Of a stretch of 33,507 bases of DNA, positions 9,182 through 18,183 are shown in pieces. The notes below the pieces were generated by a model. The model had not been told where the DNA came from. It saw only the letters and a program-made list of their open reading frames with translations, and made no database searches. Position 1 is the first letter of the stretch; each line of letters begins with the position of its first letter. The position numbers were made by a program, and so were the translations under genes. The stretch comes from Chloroflexota bacterium (lineage in GTDB: Bacteria > Chloroflexota > Dehalococcoidia > Dehalococcoidales > JAFGLR01), in the NCBI GenBank assembly GCA_016210585.1, contig JACQTX010000200.1, positions 1 through 33,507 of the forward strand, written 5' to 3'.

Positions 9182-9811
9182 TTAGCTTACCAGGAAGCCA
9201 TGCTCCTGGAGAAATGCATCCGTTATTCCTGTGCCTTTTGCCTGCTGGAGCTGCTCCACATATTTGGCAATTATGTCTATCTCCAGGTTGACCGGTTCAC
9301 CGGCACGCCGCCGGCCCAGGTTAGTATTGTGCCAGGTATAGTCAACGATGGAAACTGCAAACGAATGTGGGTCTCTGTCCGTTACAGTCAGACTGACGCC
9401 GTCAACGGCTATGAAGCCCTTTTCCACTATGTAGCGCATGATTTCAGCCGGCGCCCCGAAGCTGACCAGCACCGCCCCTTTTGCCGGCGCCAGGGAGATT
9501 ACATAGCCGGTGCCGTCCACATGTCCTTGTACCAGGTGGCCACCCAGGCGCCCGCCCAAGGCTAGTGGTCTCTCCAAGTTAACACCGGATCCTGCTGAAA
9601 GCCGGCCAAGGTTGCTCCGCCGCAGCGTCTCCGGCATGACGTCAACGGTAAAGGAGCCGGTATCAAACCTGGTGACGGTGAGGCACACCCCGTTGACAGC
9701 AATGCTATCTCCCAGAGACATGCCCTGCGTGACCTTCCGGGCCGCTACTATGAGATGGCCGGACTCTAGCGAGCTTACCCTGCCGACCTCTTCCACTATG
9801 CCGGTAAACAT
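9182..9811 (-). CDS. ribE: Riboflavin synthase alpha subunit
   Basis: [48 protein letters not shown] duplicated barrels. Confidence 0.97.
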   Translation of the reverse strand: MFTGIVEEVGRVSSLESGHLIVAARKVTQGMSLGDSIAVNGVCLTVTRFDTGSFTVDVMPETLRRSNLGRLSAGSGVNLERPLALGGRLGGHLVQGHVDGTGYVISLAPAKGAVLVSFGAPAEIMRYIVEKGFIAVDGVSLTVTDRDPHSFAVSIVDYTWHNTNLGRRRAGEPVNLEIDIIAKYVEQLQQAKGTGITDAFLQEHGFLVS

Positions 9812-10932
9812 ATCTGTTCCCCAACGTAGCCGCTGACGACTACGTCCTGGCCCATCTGCTCCACGCGCATATTCTTTAGCTGAATAGAATCAGCTATCTT
9901 GGCTGCCCCGTCACCGGCTACTGCCGTCACCGCTTTCTCACCCCCGATGATAACCGGGGCGATGAAGGCAACCACCTTGTCCACCAGGGCGGCATCAAAG
10001 AGCGAGCCGAGCAGCGTGCCGCCGCCCTCAACGAGCACGCTGGTTATCCCCCGGCTGCCCAGGACGCGGAATAGCTCCTTCAGGTCAACCTGCCCCTCAC
10101 CCAGGGGCAACTCCAGCAACTCCGCACTAGCCGCGTTGAAAGCGGACCTCTCTTCAGGTGTGGCTGGCCGGCCGAGCACGAGCAACGTCTTGCCTGGCTG
10201 CTGAAAGACCCGCGCCGTGACCGGGGTGCGACCCTTGCCGTCCACAATTACCCGGAGTGGTTGCTTCTTCACGGTGCCGCCTTTGCCGCCACAGCAGCGG
10301 ACAGTAAGCTGAGGGTCGTCACTCAGGACAGTATTGGCCCCCACCATAACAGCATCGCTCACGTAGCGGAGGTGGTGGGCATACCGGCGCGATTCAACAC
10401 CGCTGATCCACCGGGAGTCACCGCTCCTGGTGGCGATTTTCCCGTCCAGACTGGCGGCAAACTTGACCGTTACGAAAGGCATACGGGTGGTGATATGTTT
10501 GATGTAGGCCTCGTTAAGCTGCCTGGCTTCAGATTCGTGCTCGCCGGTATAGGTGCGGATACCCTGCGTTTGCAGCTCGCGCTGGCCACCCCCGGCGACC
10601 ACTGGATTGGGGTCGGTCATGGCGAAGTGCACCTCACCAATGCCCGCCGTGATGATAGCCCGGCTGCAGGGCGGCGTCCGGCCAAAGTGGCAGCATGGCT
10701 CCAATGTCACGTAAAGGGCAGCCCCCCGCGCCGCCTCACCGGCCTGCCGGAGCGCCACCACCTCAGCGTGGGCGTCACCGGGCGGCCGGGTGTAGCCCTG
10801 ACCAACTATGGTATCATCCTTGACCACCACAGCGCCTACCGCCGGGTTGGGACTGACCTGTCCCAGGGCCAGCCTGGCTAATGACAACGCCTGCGCCATG
10901 TAGTCCATACAGTATTCATTGTAGATAACCAC
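9796..10932 (-). CDS. ribD: Bifunctional diaminohydroxyphosphoribosylaminopyrimidine deaminase / 5-amino-6-(5-phosphoribosylamino)uracil reductase
   Basis: DYMAQALSLARLALGQVSPNPAVGAVVV, GDAHAEVVAL, TLEPCCHFGRTPPC, KFAASLDGKIATRSGDSRWIS; probable start MDYM at 10908. Confidence 0.97.
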   Translation of the reverse strand: MVIYNEYCMDYMAQALSLARLALGQVSPNPAVGAVVVKDDTIVGQGYTRPPGDAHAEVVALRQAGEAARGAALYVTLEPCCHFGRTPPCSRAIITAGIGEVHFAMTDPNPVVAGGGQRELQTQGIRTYTGEHESEARQLNEAYIKHITTRMPFVTVKFAASLDGKIATRSGDSRWISGVESRRYAHHLRYVSDAVMVGANTVLSDDPQLTVRCCGGKGGTVKKQPLRVIVDGKGRTPVTARVFQQPGKTLLVLGRPATPEERSAFNAASAELLELPLGEGQVDLKELFRVLGSRGITSVLVEGGGTLLGSLFDAALVDKVVAFIAPVIIGGEKAVTAVAGDGAAKIADSIQLKNMRVEQMGQDVVVSGYVGEQICLPA

Positions 10933-11039
10933 CTACAAAATTGCAAACGTGGCAAAGGCGCACGGCTACTGTAAAAGGTAAGTAATCTCCCATGCCCGCT
11001 TTACAGACAGCACCACGAAGCATGAAAATACACAATGTA

Positions 11040-11152
11040 ACCATACCGACCCCGTATCGGAGTACGGGGTAAACTCCAGTCGGTATCCAGACGATACTGA
11101 CTAGATTCCGGCTTTCGCCGGAATGGAAAAGGGTATTTTCGTAACAATGCTG
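11040..11152. repeat. Dispersed hairpin-forming intergenic repeat, copy 3 (upstream of ribD, inverted relative to copy 2)
   Basis: attccggc-tttc-gccggaat perfect hairpin (11105-11124); neighbouring ccccgta...tacgggg nested inside accgac...gtcggt. Confidence 0.65.
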
Positions 11153-11178
11153 ATAGCTGGCGCGCCGATTACTGACAG

Positions 11179-12171
11179 CTAGCAGAGCACCTGCGGCTTG
11201 ATGTCCAGAAGCTTCAGCATAGCCACGTAGTCCTGAACGGCGGCAGCATAGTCATACTGTGGTTTGTAGCCCAGCTCCTGGCGGGCACGGTCAATGTTCA
11301 TCACAAAGTAAAACCCGGCGACCCAGGGTGCAATCATCGGGTTCAGGCCAGGACCTACTTCGATAAGCTGCTTGCCGAAGAACCTATTAACGGTCTCAGC
11401 GATTTCTCCATAGCTTATGCCCTTGCCGGTGCCGATGTGGAAGACGCGGTGCTTCAGATTCTCGGCGAAGCAGGCCAGCACAATCCCCTGGGCGATGTCC
11501 CGCGTATAGACAATATCTTCCCTTTCATCCCGGCCCTGGGGAATCTTGAGGGGCTGGCCAAGCATGGCGCTTTCGATGATTTTGCTGTGGATGCCCAGCT
11601 CGCCGTGCCTGGTCTGTTTCTCCGGGCCATACACCATGCCAAACCGCAGGACCACTACATCCAGCCCGAAGAGGCGGTTGTAGCTTTCCACCATGTTCTC
11701 GCAGAAGAACTTGGTGGCCCCGTAGATGCTATTAGGGGCTTTAGGATAGTCCTCATCAACGGGCTTATAGGTGGGATAGGCGTATTCGCCGGAAGCGGGC
11801 GCCAGGACGCCCTTGGTGCTAGTATAGACCACCCGCCTGATATTCATCAGCCGCGCCGCTTCCAGGATATTCATGGTGCCATCAACATTGACGTGATAGA
11901 CCATGTAGGGGTTAGCGTCCAGGGCTTTCGGCAGGGAGGCGGACATGTGGATAATCCGCTCCACACCATGCTGCTTGATAACGTTCAATATCCGGGGCAG
12001 GTCCAGGACATCGCCTTCAATGCAGTCAACTTTGTTGAGAATATCTTTGAGGAGCGTGGGGTTGGGGTGCCGGCTGTAGATGACCACCCGCATGCCTCTG
12101 TCCACGAGGGCACGGGTGACCCAGGAGCCAATAACGCCCGACCCACCGGTAACCAGTACTGAAGCCATCAC
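11179..12171 (-). CDS. NAD-dependent epimerase/dehydratase (extended SDR)
   Basis: VLVTGGSGVIGSWVTRAL, SIYGATKFFCENM (YxxxK), LRFGMVYGP, HIGTGKGISYGEIAE. Confidence 0.93.
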   Translation of the reverse strand: MMASVLVTGGSGVIGSWVTRALVDRGMRVVIYSRHPNPTLLKDILNKVDCIEGDVLDLPRILNVIKQHGVERIIHMSASLPKALDANPYMVYHVNVDGTMNILEAARLMNIRRVVYTSTKGVLAPASGEYAYPTYKPVDEDYPKAPNSIYGATKFFCENMVESYNRLFGLDVVVLRFGMVYGPEKQTRHGELGIHSKIIESAMLGQPLKIPQGRDEREDIVYTRDIAQGIVLACFAENLKHRVFHIGTGKGISYGEIAETVNRFFGKQLIEVGPGLNPMIAPWVAGFYFVMNIDRARQELGYKPQYDYAAAVQDYVAMLKLLDIKPQVLC

Positions 12172-12384
12172 TTGCCTCCTTAAACAACGCTATCCTTGAC
12201 GATAAATCAACCAACTTATACTACTTAGACTTTGCCCTTGTCAAGTCAGGAAACCAGGCCAAGCCCTGGCGCCTGATGCCAATATAGGGGGCATATGCGA
12301 TATGCTTGCTATTGACATACCACCCTTTTGAGTGAAAACGTCCCCCCTTTTACTTTACAACAGATAGGAGTATAATCTACACTT

Positions 12385-12855
12385 ATGGTAAGTATGCTGG
12401 GGACAAAAGGTCCGCTGTCCGGTCAGAAGGGTCAGGCCCTCATCAGCGTTATGTTCATCATGGTGCTGGGGTCTCTGCTCTTAGTACCAGTCCTGAACTA
12501 TGCCACCACCATTATCCGGACGGTGAATGCCAATGAGGCCAGGCTGGACGGCTTCTACGCCGCTGACAGCGGCGTGGAGTATGGTCTCTATAAGCTGAGG
12601 GCTGGCCTTTTCGTCCCGCCTGCAGGTGTAACCCTGTCCTTGCCCCAGCAGGTGAATGGCCTCGATGTCAGCATAAATATCGTGATAGGTACCACAACTA
12701 TCACCACCGGTGACACCAGCGATTACGATATCTACGCCACTACCAGCAGAAACGGGAGCACGGTCACCCGGGTGATGGCGGCGACAATGCGGGACGGGAG
12801 CTCGGCGCCTTATATCGTCTGGATTGAAGTGTGGGATGTGCTGGAGAGCCATTAG
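12385..12855 (+). CDS. Type IV pilus minor-pilin/PilX-like protein
   Basis: GQKGQALISVMFIMVLGSLLLVPVLNYATT hydrophobic N-terminus after a short basic leader; AADSGVEYGLYKL pattern typical of PilX/pilin-like proteins. Confidence 0.65.
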   Translation: MVSMLGTKGPLSGQKGQALISVMFIMVLGSLLLVPVLNYATTIIRTVNANEARLDGFYAADSGVEYGLYKLRAGLFVPPAGVTLSLPQQVNGLDVSINIVIGTTTITTGDTSDYDIYATTSRNGSTVTRVMAATMRDGSSAPYIVWIEVWDVLESH

Positions 12856-12864
12856 GAGTAGCAG

Positions 12865-13452
12865 ATGAAGCTTGGCCGGAGAGCAATCACGCTGCTCGGC
12901 ATCGTAGTTGCCGTCCTCCTCCTGGGGGCCGTCTATATGCTCTACTCGCGGCAGGCCCGCGCCTACGGTGAAGCGCAGTCCGGCATGTCCGCTGCCCAGG
13001 CCAATTTCCTTAAGGCCATCAACAGCCGCAAGACCATTGAGACCCAGATAGCCCAATCTCAAGAAGAGCTGGAAAAGACCCTGGCCTCGCTGGAACAAGC
13101 CAACGCCGAGCTCTCCCAGTCCGCTATAAGGTTCCCCGGTACCATTGACAATACGGACTATATGGAACTGCTCTTCATTCTATCCCAGGAGCATGACCTG
13201 GAGATTAGTGGCTTGACCATAAGCAAACCGACAGAGACCATCATAGATGAGATTACCTACTCTGCCGTGAAGCTCTCTTTCGGGGTGAGTGGCACCATGC
13301 CCGATATATTTGATTTCCTGTTGGACATCGCTTCTGATGAGGCGTTCTCGACCGCGGCGATTGAAAACCTCGGTGTGACTGCCCCAGAGGCGGCATCCGC
13401 CGGGGCACCATCAGCAGTGAACCTCTCCCTGACCATATACGGGCGGCAATAG
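12865..13452 (+). CDS. PilO-like type IV pilus inner-membrane accessory protein
   Basis: Single N-terminal TM, coiled coil, C-terminal region with LLFILSQEHDLEISGLTISKP...FDFLLDIASDEAFSTAAIENLGV; position beside PilM/N. Confidence 0.65.
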   Translation: MKLGRRAITLLGIVVAVLLLGAVYMLYSRQARAYGEAQSGMSAAQANFLKAINSRKTIETQIAQSQEELEKTLASLEQANAELSQSAIRFPGTIDNTDYMELLFILSQEHDLEISGLTISKPTETIIDEITYSAVKLSFGVSGTMPDIFDFLLDIASDEAFSTAAIENLGVTAPEAASAGAPSAVNLSLTIYGRQ

Positions 13453-13475
13453 AGAAACAATAACCTCTTCTTGTT

Positions 13476-13545
13476 TTGATAATTGGTTATTGAAATTTGA
13501 AATTTGTTTGGTGTTTGTATCTTTGATTACTGGTTATTGATAAGG
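13476..13545. repeat. AT-rich low-complexity intergenic repeat
   Basis: Repeated tgat[aat/tac]tggttattga and gaaatttgaaatttg units in an otherwise GC-rich region. Confidence 0.5.
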
Positions 13546-13549
13546 TCTT

Positions 13550-15037
13550 ATGGCTAGACGTGCGGTAACGTTATTTATTGAAGATAGTGCCATCAAGCTG
13601 GTGGTGACCGATGGCCGGCACGTCCTCAAGTGGGTGAGGGCGCCCCTGGCGCCAGGCCTGGTCACCGGTGGCCTCGTGGCTGATGAGGAGCGGGTAGCGG
13701 CCCGGCTGAAGGAGGTCACATCCCTGCTGGGCCTCAAGACGGCCCGCATTATCATTGGGCTGAATGAGCTTAATGCTCTCTACCGGTTGATTACGCTGCC
13801 GGAGCTGCCTGATGCCTTGCTACCGGAGGCCGTCCGGCGGGAAGCGGAGCGGGTGGTGCCTATCTCCCTTGACGAAGCCTACCTCTCTTACCAAGCCCTC
13901 CCGGTGAGCAAGCTGGAAAAACGTTACTTTCTGGCCGTCTTCCCCCGCCATGCCACCGATGTCCTGGTGAGGACGCTGCGGGCCGCCGGCTTGCAGCCCT
14001 ATCTAATGGACCTGGCCCCGCTGGCCATAGCCCGTCCCGCAGGTGAACCTAGAGCGGTCATCATTGATGTCCGCCGGACCAGCTTCGATATTGTCGTCAT
14101 GGTGGACAATATCCCTGAGGTTATCCGCAGCCTGCCTCTGCCCAGTGAGGCCCAATCCCTTATCGAGAAGCTACCCACTATCACAGAAGAACTGGAAAGA
14201 ACAGTGACCTTCTATAACTCCAGCCACACGGAGAGTCCACTGGATGCGACGGTGCCAGTTTTTGTGAGTGGTGACCTGGCCGATGCCACAGAGTACTGGC
14301 CGCACCTGGTGGGCAGCCTGGGCAATCCAGTCTCCATCCTGCCCTCGCCGATGCAGGCCCTAGAAGGGTTCGACCCCAGCCAGTTCATGGTCAATATCGG
14401 CCTAGCCCTGAAGCCGCTATCACCGGAGCAGGCGGGCACCATTTTGTCTCAGGTCAACTTCAATGCCTTGCCCCAGGTCTATACCCCGGAGCGCTTACGC
14501 CTCGCCCGGGTGGCACTACCGGTGGGCGGCGTCATTGGCCTCGTCGTTATTGGCTACCTGGGCCTCATGGCGCAGAGCACTGGTGCCAACGCCAACACCG
14601 TCCGCACCCAGATAGCTGCTGCCGAGCGCAATGTTGCTCAGGAGAACAAGGCTACCGCCGACGTGAAAAAGCAGCTTGACCAAGTCCAGGCCCAACTCAA
14701 AGCTACCAGCCCCCAGCTTAACCAGGTCAAGGCCATGGCGGGCGCCTATGAAAACACACTGGAAGAACTCAAGACGGCACGTGAGGACCTGCTGGGCGAC
14801 CTGAATGAGATTCTACGCCTGCTGCCGGATGATGCTAGCCTGAAGACCATCAGCAGATCCGCCGGCGCCTGGAACATTGCGGGCAGCGCCAGCGAGCCAG
14901 CCAGCGTCTTTGCCTACGTCCGGGCATTGAGGAACAGCCCCCAGTTTACCACTGCCACCCTTACATCCATAACCACCGGCAAGAGCACAGAGACAGGCGG
15001 CACGGCTACCGTCAGCTTCAACCTTGTGCTGGAGTAG
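13550..15037 (+). CDS. PilM-PilN fusion protein
   Basis: N-terminal actin-like PilM features (ARRAVTLFIEDSAIKLVVTDG, VIIDVRRTSFDIVVMVD, EELERTVTFYNS) then TM (VALPVGGVIGLVVIGYLGLMA), coiled coil and PilN-like periplasmic region. Confidence 0.82.
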   Translation: MARRAVTLFIEDSAIKLVVTDGRHVLKWVRAPLAPGLVTGGLVADEERVAARLKEVTSLLGLKTARIIIGLNELNALYRLITLPELPDALLPEAVRREAERVVPISLDEAYLSYQALPVSKLEKRYFLAVFPRHATDVLVRTLRAAGLQPYLMDLAPLAIARPAGEPRAVIIDVRRTSFDIVVMVDNIPEVIRSLPLPSEAQSLIEKLPTITEELERTVTFYNSSHTESPLDATVPVFVSGDLADATEYWPHLVGSLGNPVSILPSPMQALEGFDPSQFMVNIGLALKPLSPEQAGTILSQVNFNALPQVYTPERLRLARVALPVGGVIGLVVIGYLGLMAQSTGANANTVRTQIAAAERNVAQENKATADVKKQLDQVQAQLKATSPQLNQVKAMAGAYENTLEELKTAREDLLGDLNEILRLLPDDASLKTISRSAGAWNIAGSASEPASVFAYVRALRNSPQFTTATLTSITTGKSTETGGTATVSFNLVLE

Positions 15038-15120
15038 GTGCAAACGGCCCTCTGCTTTGACAATGCCGCCACTAGACTGTATATTGCAATGGAATGTGTT
15101 AGGTGTTAATACATTAAGAG

Positions 15121-15930
15121 ATGGCTGAACGCGATATACCACCAATCTTCAAGAACACGGCGATACCTCTCTACTACCAGCTTGAGACGCTCCTACGCCG
15201 GAAGATCGCTATGGGTGACTTCGACCCGGAGCGACCCATGCCGAGCGAGGGCGCCTTAGCCCAGGAGTACGGCGTCAGCCGTATCACCGTGCGGCAGGCA
15301 CTGGCAGCCCTCGCCATGCGCGGCCTGATTGTCCGCCGCAAAGGCAAGGGCACCTTTGTCCTGGCCAGGCCAATGCCGTTTCAGACCGGCAGTTTTCATG
15401 TCCTTATGGAAGACCCTATACCAATGGGTGAGGACAGCCAGCCCAAATTGATTGGCACCGCCTGGGCGAGGGCCGCGAAGAAAATCGCGGATGCCCTGGG
15501 GCTAGCGGAGGATAGCCGGGTATTGCGCATCGAGAAGATGTGGGCAGTAGCGGGAATGCCTTTTTCCTATGTGGTCAACTACCTAACACCAGATATCGGC
15601 AACAAAATCAATACGGCTGACCTCACCCGAAAGACACTGCTGGCAATCATTGAGGAAGACCTGGCCATAAGAGTAGCACAGGCGGAGCAAAGTATCGGCG
15701 CCGAAATTGCTGATACCTATCTGGCGTCTGTGCTGAACACTCGGGTCGGCGAGCCTCTGCTAAAAGTGGAACACCTCATCTTCGATGACAACAACACACC
15801 TCTGGAATGGGCTACCATTCACTACCGTGGCGACCGGTGCTCTTACAATATCAGGCTGCAGCGAGAAGACGGCGACCACTGGCAGAGCACCACCCTCCTT
15901 GAGGTTGACAAGAAGAACGCCTCCCTTTAG
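15121..15930 (+). CDS. GntR family transcriptional regulator with UTRA domain
   Basis: PLYYQLETLLRRKIAMGDFDPERPMPSEGALAQEYGVSRITVRQALAALAMRGLIVRRKGKGTFV wHTH then UTRA region. Confidence 0.95.
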   Translation: MAERDIPPIFKNTAIPLYYQLETLLRRKIAMGDFDPERPMPSEGALAQEYGVSRITVRQALAALAMRGLIVRRKGKGTFVLARPMPFQTGSFHVLMEDPIPMGEDSQPKLIGTAWARAAKKIADALGLAEDSRVLRIEKMWAVAGMPFSYVVNYLTPDIGNKINTADLTRKTLLAIIEEDLAIRVAQAEQSIGAEIADTYLASVLNTRVGEPLLKVEHLIFDDNNTPLEWATIHYRGDRCSYNIRLQREDGDHWQSTTLLEVDKKNASL

Positions 15931-16002
15931 ATACCCACTAGCATAGCCAGTGGCACTTCACAGGTCATACGCTGACGCATGCCCTTCTCCCCAACACCAT
16001 TC

Positions 16003-16143
16003 TCAGTCCGAGGATGGTAGTGGCTTGGGCTCCTGGATGACCATCGGCCTGTCACAGCAGCTTGGCATACCCTCACCCGCCCTGGTACAGAGGGCTTCCG
16101 TCCCGCAGACCTCGCAGCGATATCTCTTCCCCAACTGGCTCAT
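16003..16143 (-). CDS. Desulforedoxin-like small metal-binding protein (46 aa), second of a tandem pair
   Basis: Hand translation: MSQLGKRYRCEVCGTEALCTRAGEGMPSCCDRPMVIQEPKPLPSSD; CxxCG...CCxxPM pattern. Below ORF-track cutoff. Confidence 0.7.
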   Translation of the reverse strand: MSQLGKRYRCEVCGTEALCTRAGEGMPSCCDRPMVIQEPKPLPSSD

Positions 16144-16158
16144 GGCGTATCTCCCCGT

Positions 16159-16281
16159 CTAGGCTTTCTTTAGCTCCATGGGCTGCCCGCAGCAGTGTAT
16201 CGTCCCGTTGCCGCCACGGGTGACGATGAATTCTGAGCCGCACTTCTTGCACACGTACCTCTTGCCAACCTGATTCGCCAT
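16159..16281 (-). CDS. Desulforedoxin-like small metal-binding protein (40 aa), first of a tandem pair
   Basis: Hand translation: MANQVGKRYVCKKCGSEFIVTRGGNGTIHCCGQPMELKKA; CxxCG...CCGxPM as in desulforedoxin/desulfoferrodoxin N-terminal domain. Confidence 0.75.
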   Translation of the reverse strand: MANQVGKRYVCKKCGSEFIVTRGGNGTIHCCGQPMELKKA

Positions 16282-16295
16282 CTCCCCTCCTGTTC

Positions 16296-17858
16296 CTACC
16301 GTGACATCTGGACGTACTGCTCACGCAACTGCTTCTTCAGCACTTTGCCCATGGGGTTACGGGGCAATGATTCCACAAAGACAACATCCCTGGGTCGCTT
16401 GAAGCTCAGCCTGGCCCGGCAGCTCTCGATAATCTCCTCGGTGGTTGCTGTCTCCCCCTTCTTCAATATAACGAAGGCAACGGGTTGCTGGCCCCACTCA
16501 GGGTCGGGCACGCCGACTACCGCCGCCTCTTCTATCTTGGGATGGGCACAGACCACGTCCTCGACCTCTTCCGGCGAGATGTTTTCACCGCCACGGATTA
16601 TCATATCATCCTTGCGTCCCGCCAGATAAATGTAGCCTTCATCATCCACCCAGCCCATGTCACGGGTATGCAGCCAGCCTTCGGCATCTATCACCTGGGC
16701 TGTCTTCTGCTCATCCCGCCAGTAACCACTCATCACCCGCGGCCCTCGGGCTACTATCTCGCCCGTCTCGCCTTGAGGCACCTCCTGGCCGGACTCGTCC
16801 ACAATCCTCACCTCCACATCCGGCAGGGGCCGGCCGATAGACATAGCCAATCGCTTTAGCTTCTTCTCAACCACGTCCGGTCCGCCCTCAATGACGTGGT
16901 CTTCCGGGCCGAGGGCGGTGATGGTAGAGGCGGTCTCCGTCTGGCCGAAGGCGTTGATGAACTTCACCCGGGGCATCACCGCAATGGCCTTCTTGATGAC
17001 CTCAAAGGGCATGGGAGCGGCACCATAGGTAAGCACCCGCAGGCTGCTGAGGTCGCAGCGGCAGAAATCGGGGTGGTCAATGACCCACTTCAGCATGGTG
17101 GGCACGAGCATGGCGCGGCTGACCCGCTCCTGCTCCACTGTCTTCAGCCACTCGGTGGTCTCAAACTGCTTCATCAGCACCAGGGTGCGGCCGCCATAGA
17201 CCGCCGCCAGCATGGCCTGCAGCCCGGCCACGTGGTAGAGCGGCACGGTGAGCAGGTTCCTCTCCTCGATCTCCGGGCTGGCCGGGTCAACGTTTTGCAG
17301 GACGTAGGAGACAAAGCCGCTATGCCTGAGAGGGACCCCTTTGGGACGGCCGGTCGTCCCTGCCGTATACATGAGCACAGTGACGTCATCGTCCCCTATA
17401 TCAGTAAAGACCTCATCAGCAGCCCCCGAACAAATAAGCTCTTCATAGCACAGCATATCAGGCTGCCCGTCATCTATCGCGATAATGTGCTGGATCGCGG
17501 AAAGCCGGGGTAACATCGCTCGCATTGTCTCGATATACCGGCTGCCTACAAGCAATGCTTTGGCCCCGGCGTTACCCAGCATATAGACAAGCTCTTCTTG
17601 TTTGGCCCGGAAATTCAGCGGCACCATGATGGCACCGAGCCTGGCAATAGCGAAGTAGGCCTCGATATACTGCGGGCAGTTCACCTGCAATATGGCCACA
17701 ATATCGTTCTTGCCTATACCCAGCCCGGCGAGGGCATTGGCCAGCCGGTTGGCCCGCTCGTTGGTCCGCAGGAAAGACTGGCGCTGGCCTTCAAAGACAA
17801 GGCAGTCGCGCTCGGGGCAGATGGCCGCCGATATGGTAAGGAAGTCTGTTGTGTTCAT
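16296..17858 (-). CDS. AMP-dependent acyl-CoA synthetase/ligase
   Basis: MYTAGTTGRPKGVPL, NAFGQTETAS, YIYLAGRKDDMIIRGGENISPEEVE, LPRNPMGKVLKK motifs. Confidence 0.95.
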   Translation of the reverse strand: MNTTDFLTISAAICPERDCLVFEGQRQSFLRTNERANRLANALAGLGIGKNDIVAILQVNCPQYIEAYFAIARLGAIMVPLNFRAKQEELVYMLGNAGAKALLVGSRYIETMRAMLPRLSAIQHIIAIDDGQPDMLCYEELICSGAADEVFTDIGDDDVTVLMYTAGTTGRPKGVPLRHSGFVSYVLQNVDPASPEIEERNLLTVPLYHVAGLQAMLAAVYGGRTLVLMKQFETTEWLKTVEQERVSRAMLVPTMLKWVIDHPDFCRCDLSSLRVLTYGAAPMPFEVIKKAIAVMPRVKFINAFGQTETASTITALGPEDHVIEGGPDVVEKKLKRLAMSIGRPLPDVEVRIVDESGQEVPQGETGEIVARGPRVMSGYWRDEQKTAQVIDAEGWLHTRDMGWVDDEGYIYLAGRKDDMIIRGGENISPEEVEDVVCAHPKIEEAAVVGVPDPEWGQQPVAFVILKKGETATTEEIIESCRARLSFKRPRDVVFVESLPRNPMGKVLKKQLREQYVQMSR

Positions 17859-18183
17859 TTCATTATCTGATGTTACCTTATGCTTGACTAGGTCTGCAAG
17901 CCAGCCTGCCTCTTTCGCTCGGCTTTCAAACAGTAGGAAAACAAATTGCAGTTAGAAGTTTACAACAACTTGTGTCCATTTTAGACTGCCTCTTGCGTTT
18001 TTCGACTGAGGGAATCTTCCCAATTCATGACCTCCTTCGACTTTCGGTAAAGCCCATTAGGCTAAATGATTGTACATTTCTCTCTGTCTTACAGCAAGAC
18101 GAACGGCCAATCTGGCAGTCACATTCCATCTTCTTGGTGCAATCCGTGTTGGGGGTGGTCTGCTGATTTGAAGACCGCTCTGT

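Noticed and set aside
7983-10881. Long plus-strand ORFs antisense to ribBA, ribE and ribD (for example 7983..8528, 10261..10881)
   Set aside because: Translations lack recognisable motifs and lie opposite strongly supported rib genes; typical GC-driven shadow ORFs.
10933-11160. FMN riboswitch upstream of ribD
   Set aside because: Checked the minus-strand leader for FMN-element hallmarks; none seen. The hairpins belong to the dispersed repeat.
14360-14385. tRNA T-loop-like ggttcgacccc
   Set aside because: Inside the PilM-PilN coding frame with no surrounding cloverleaf.
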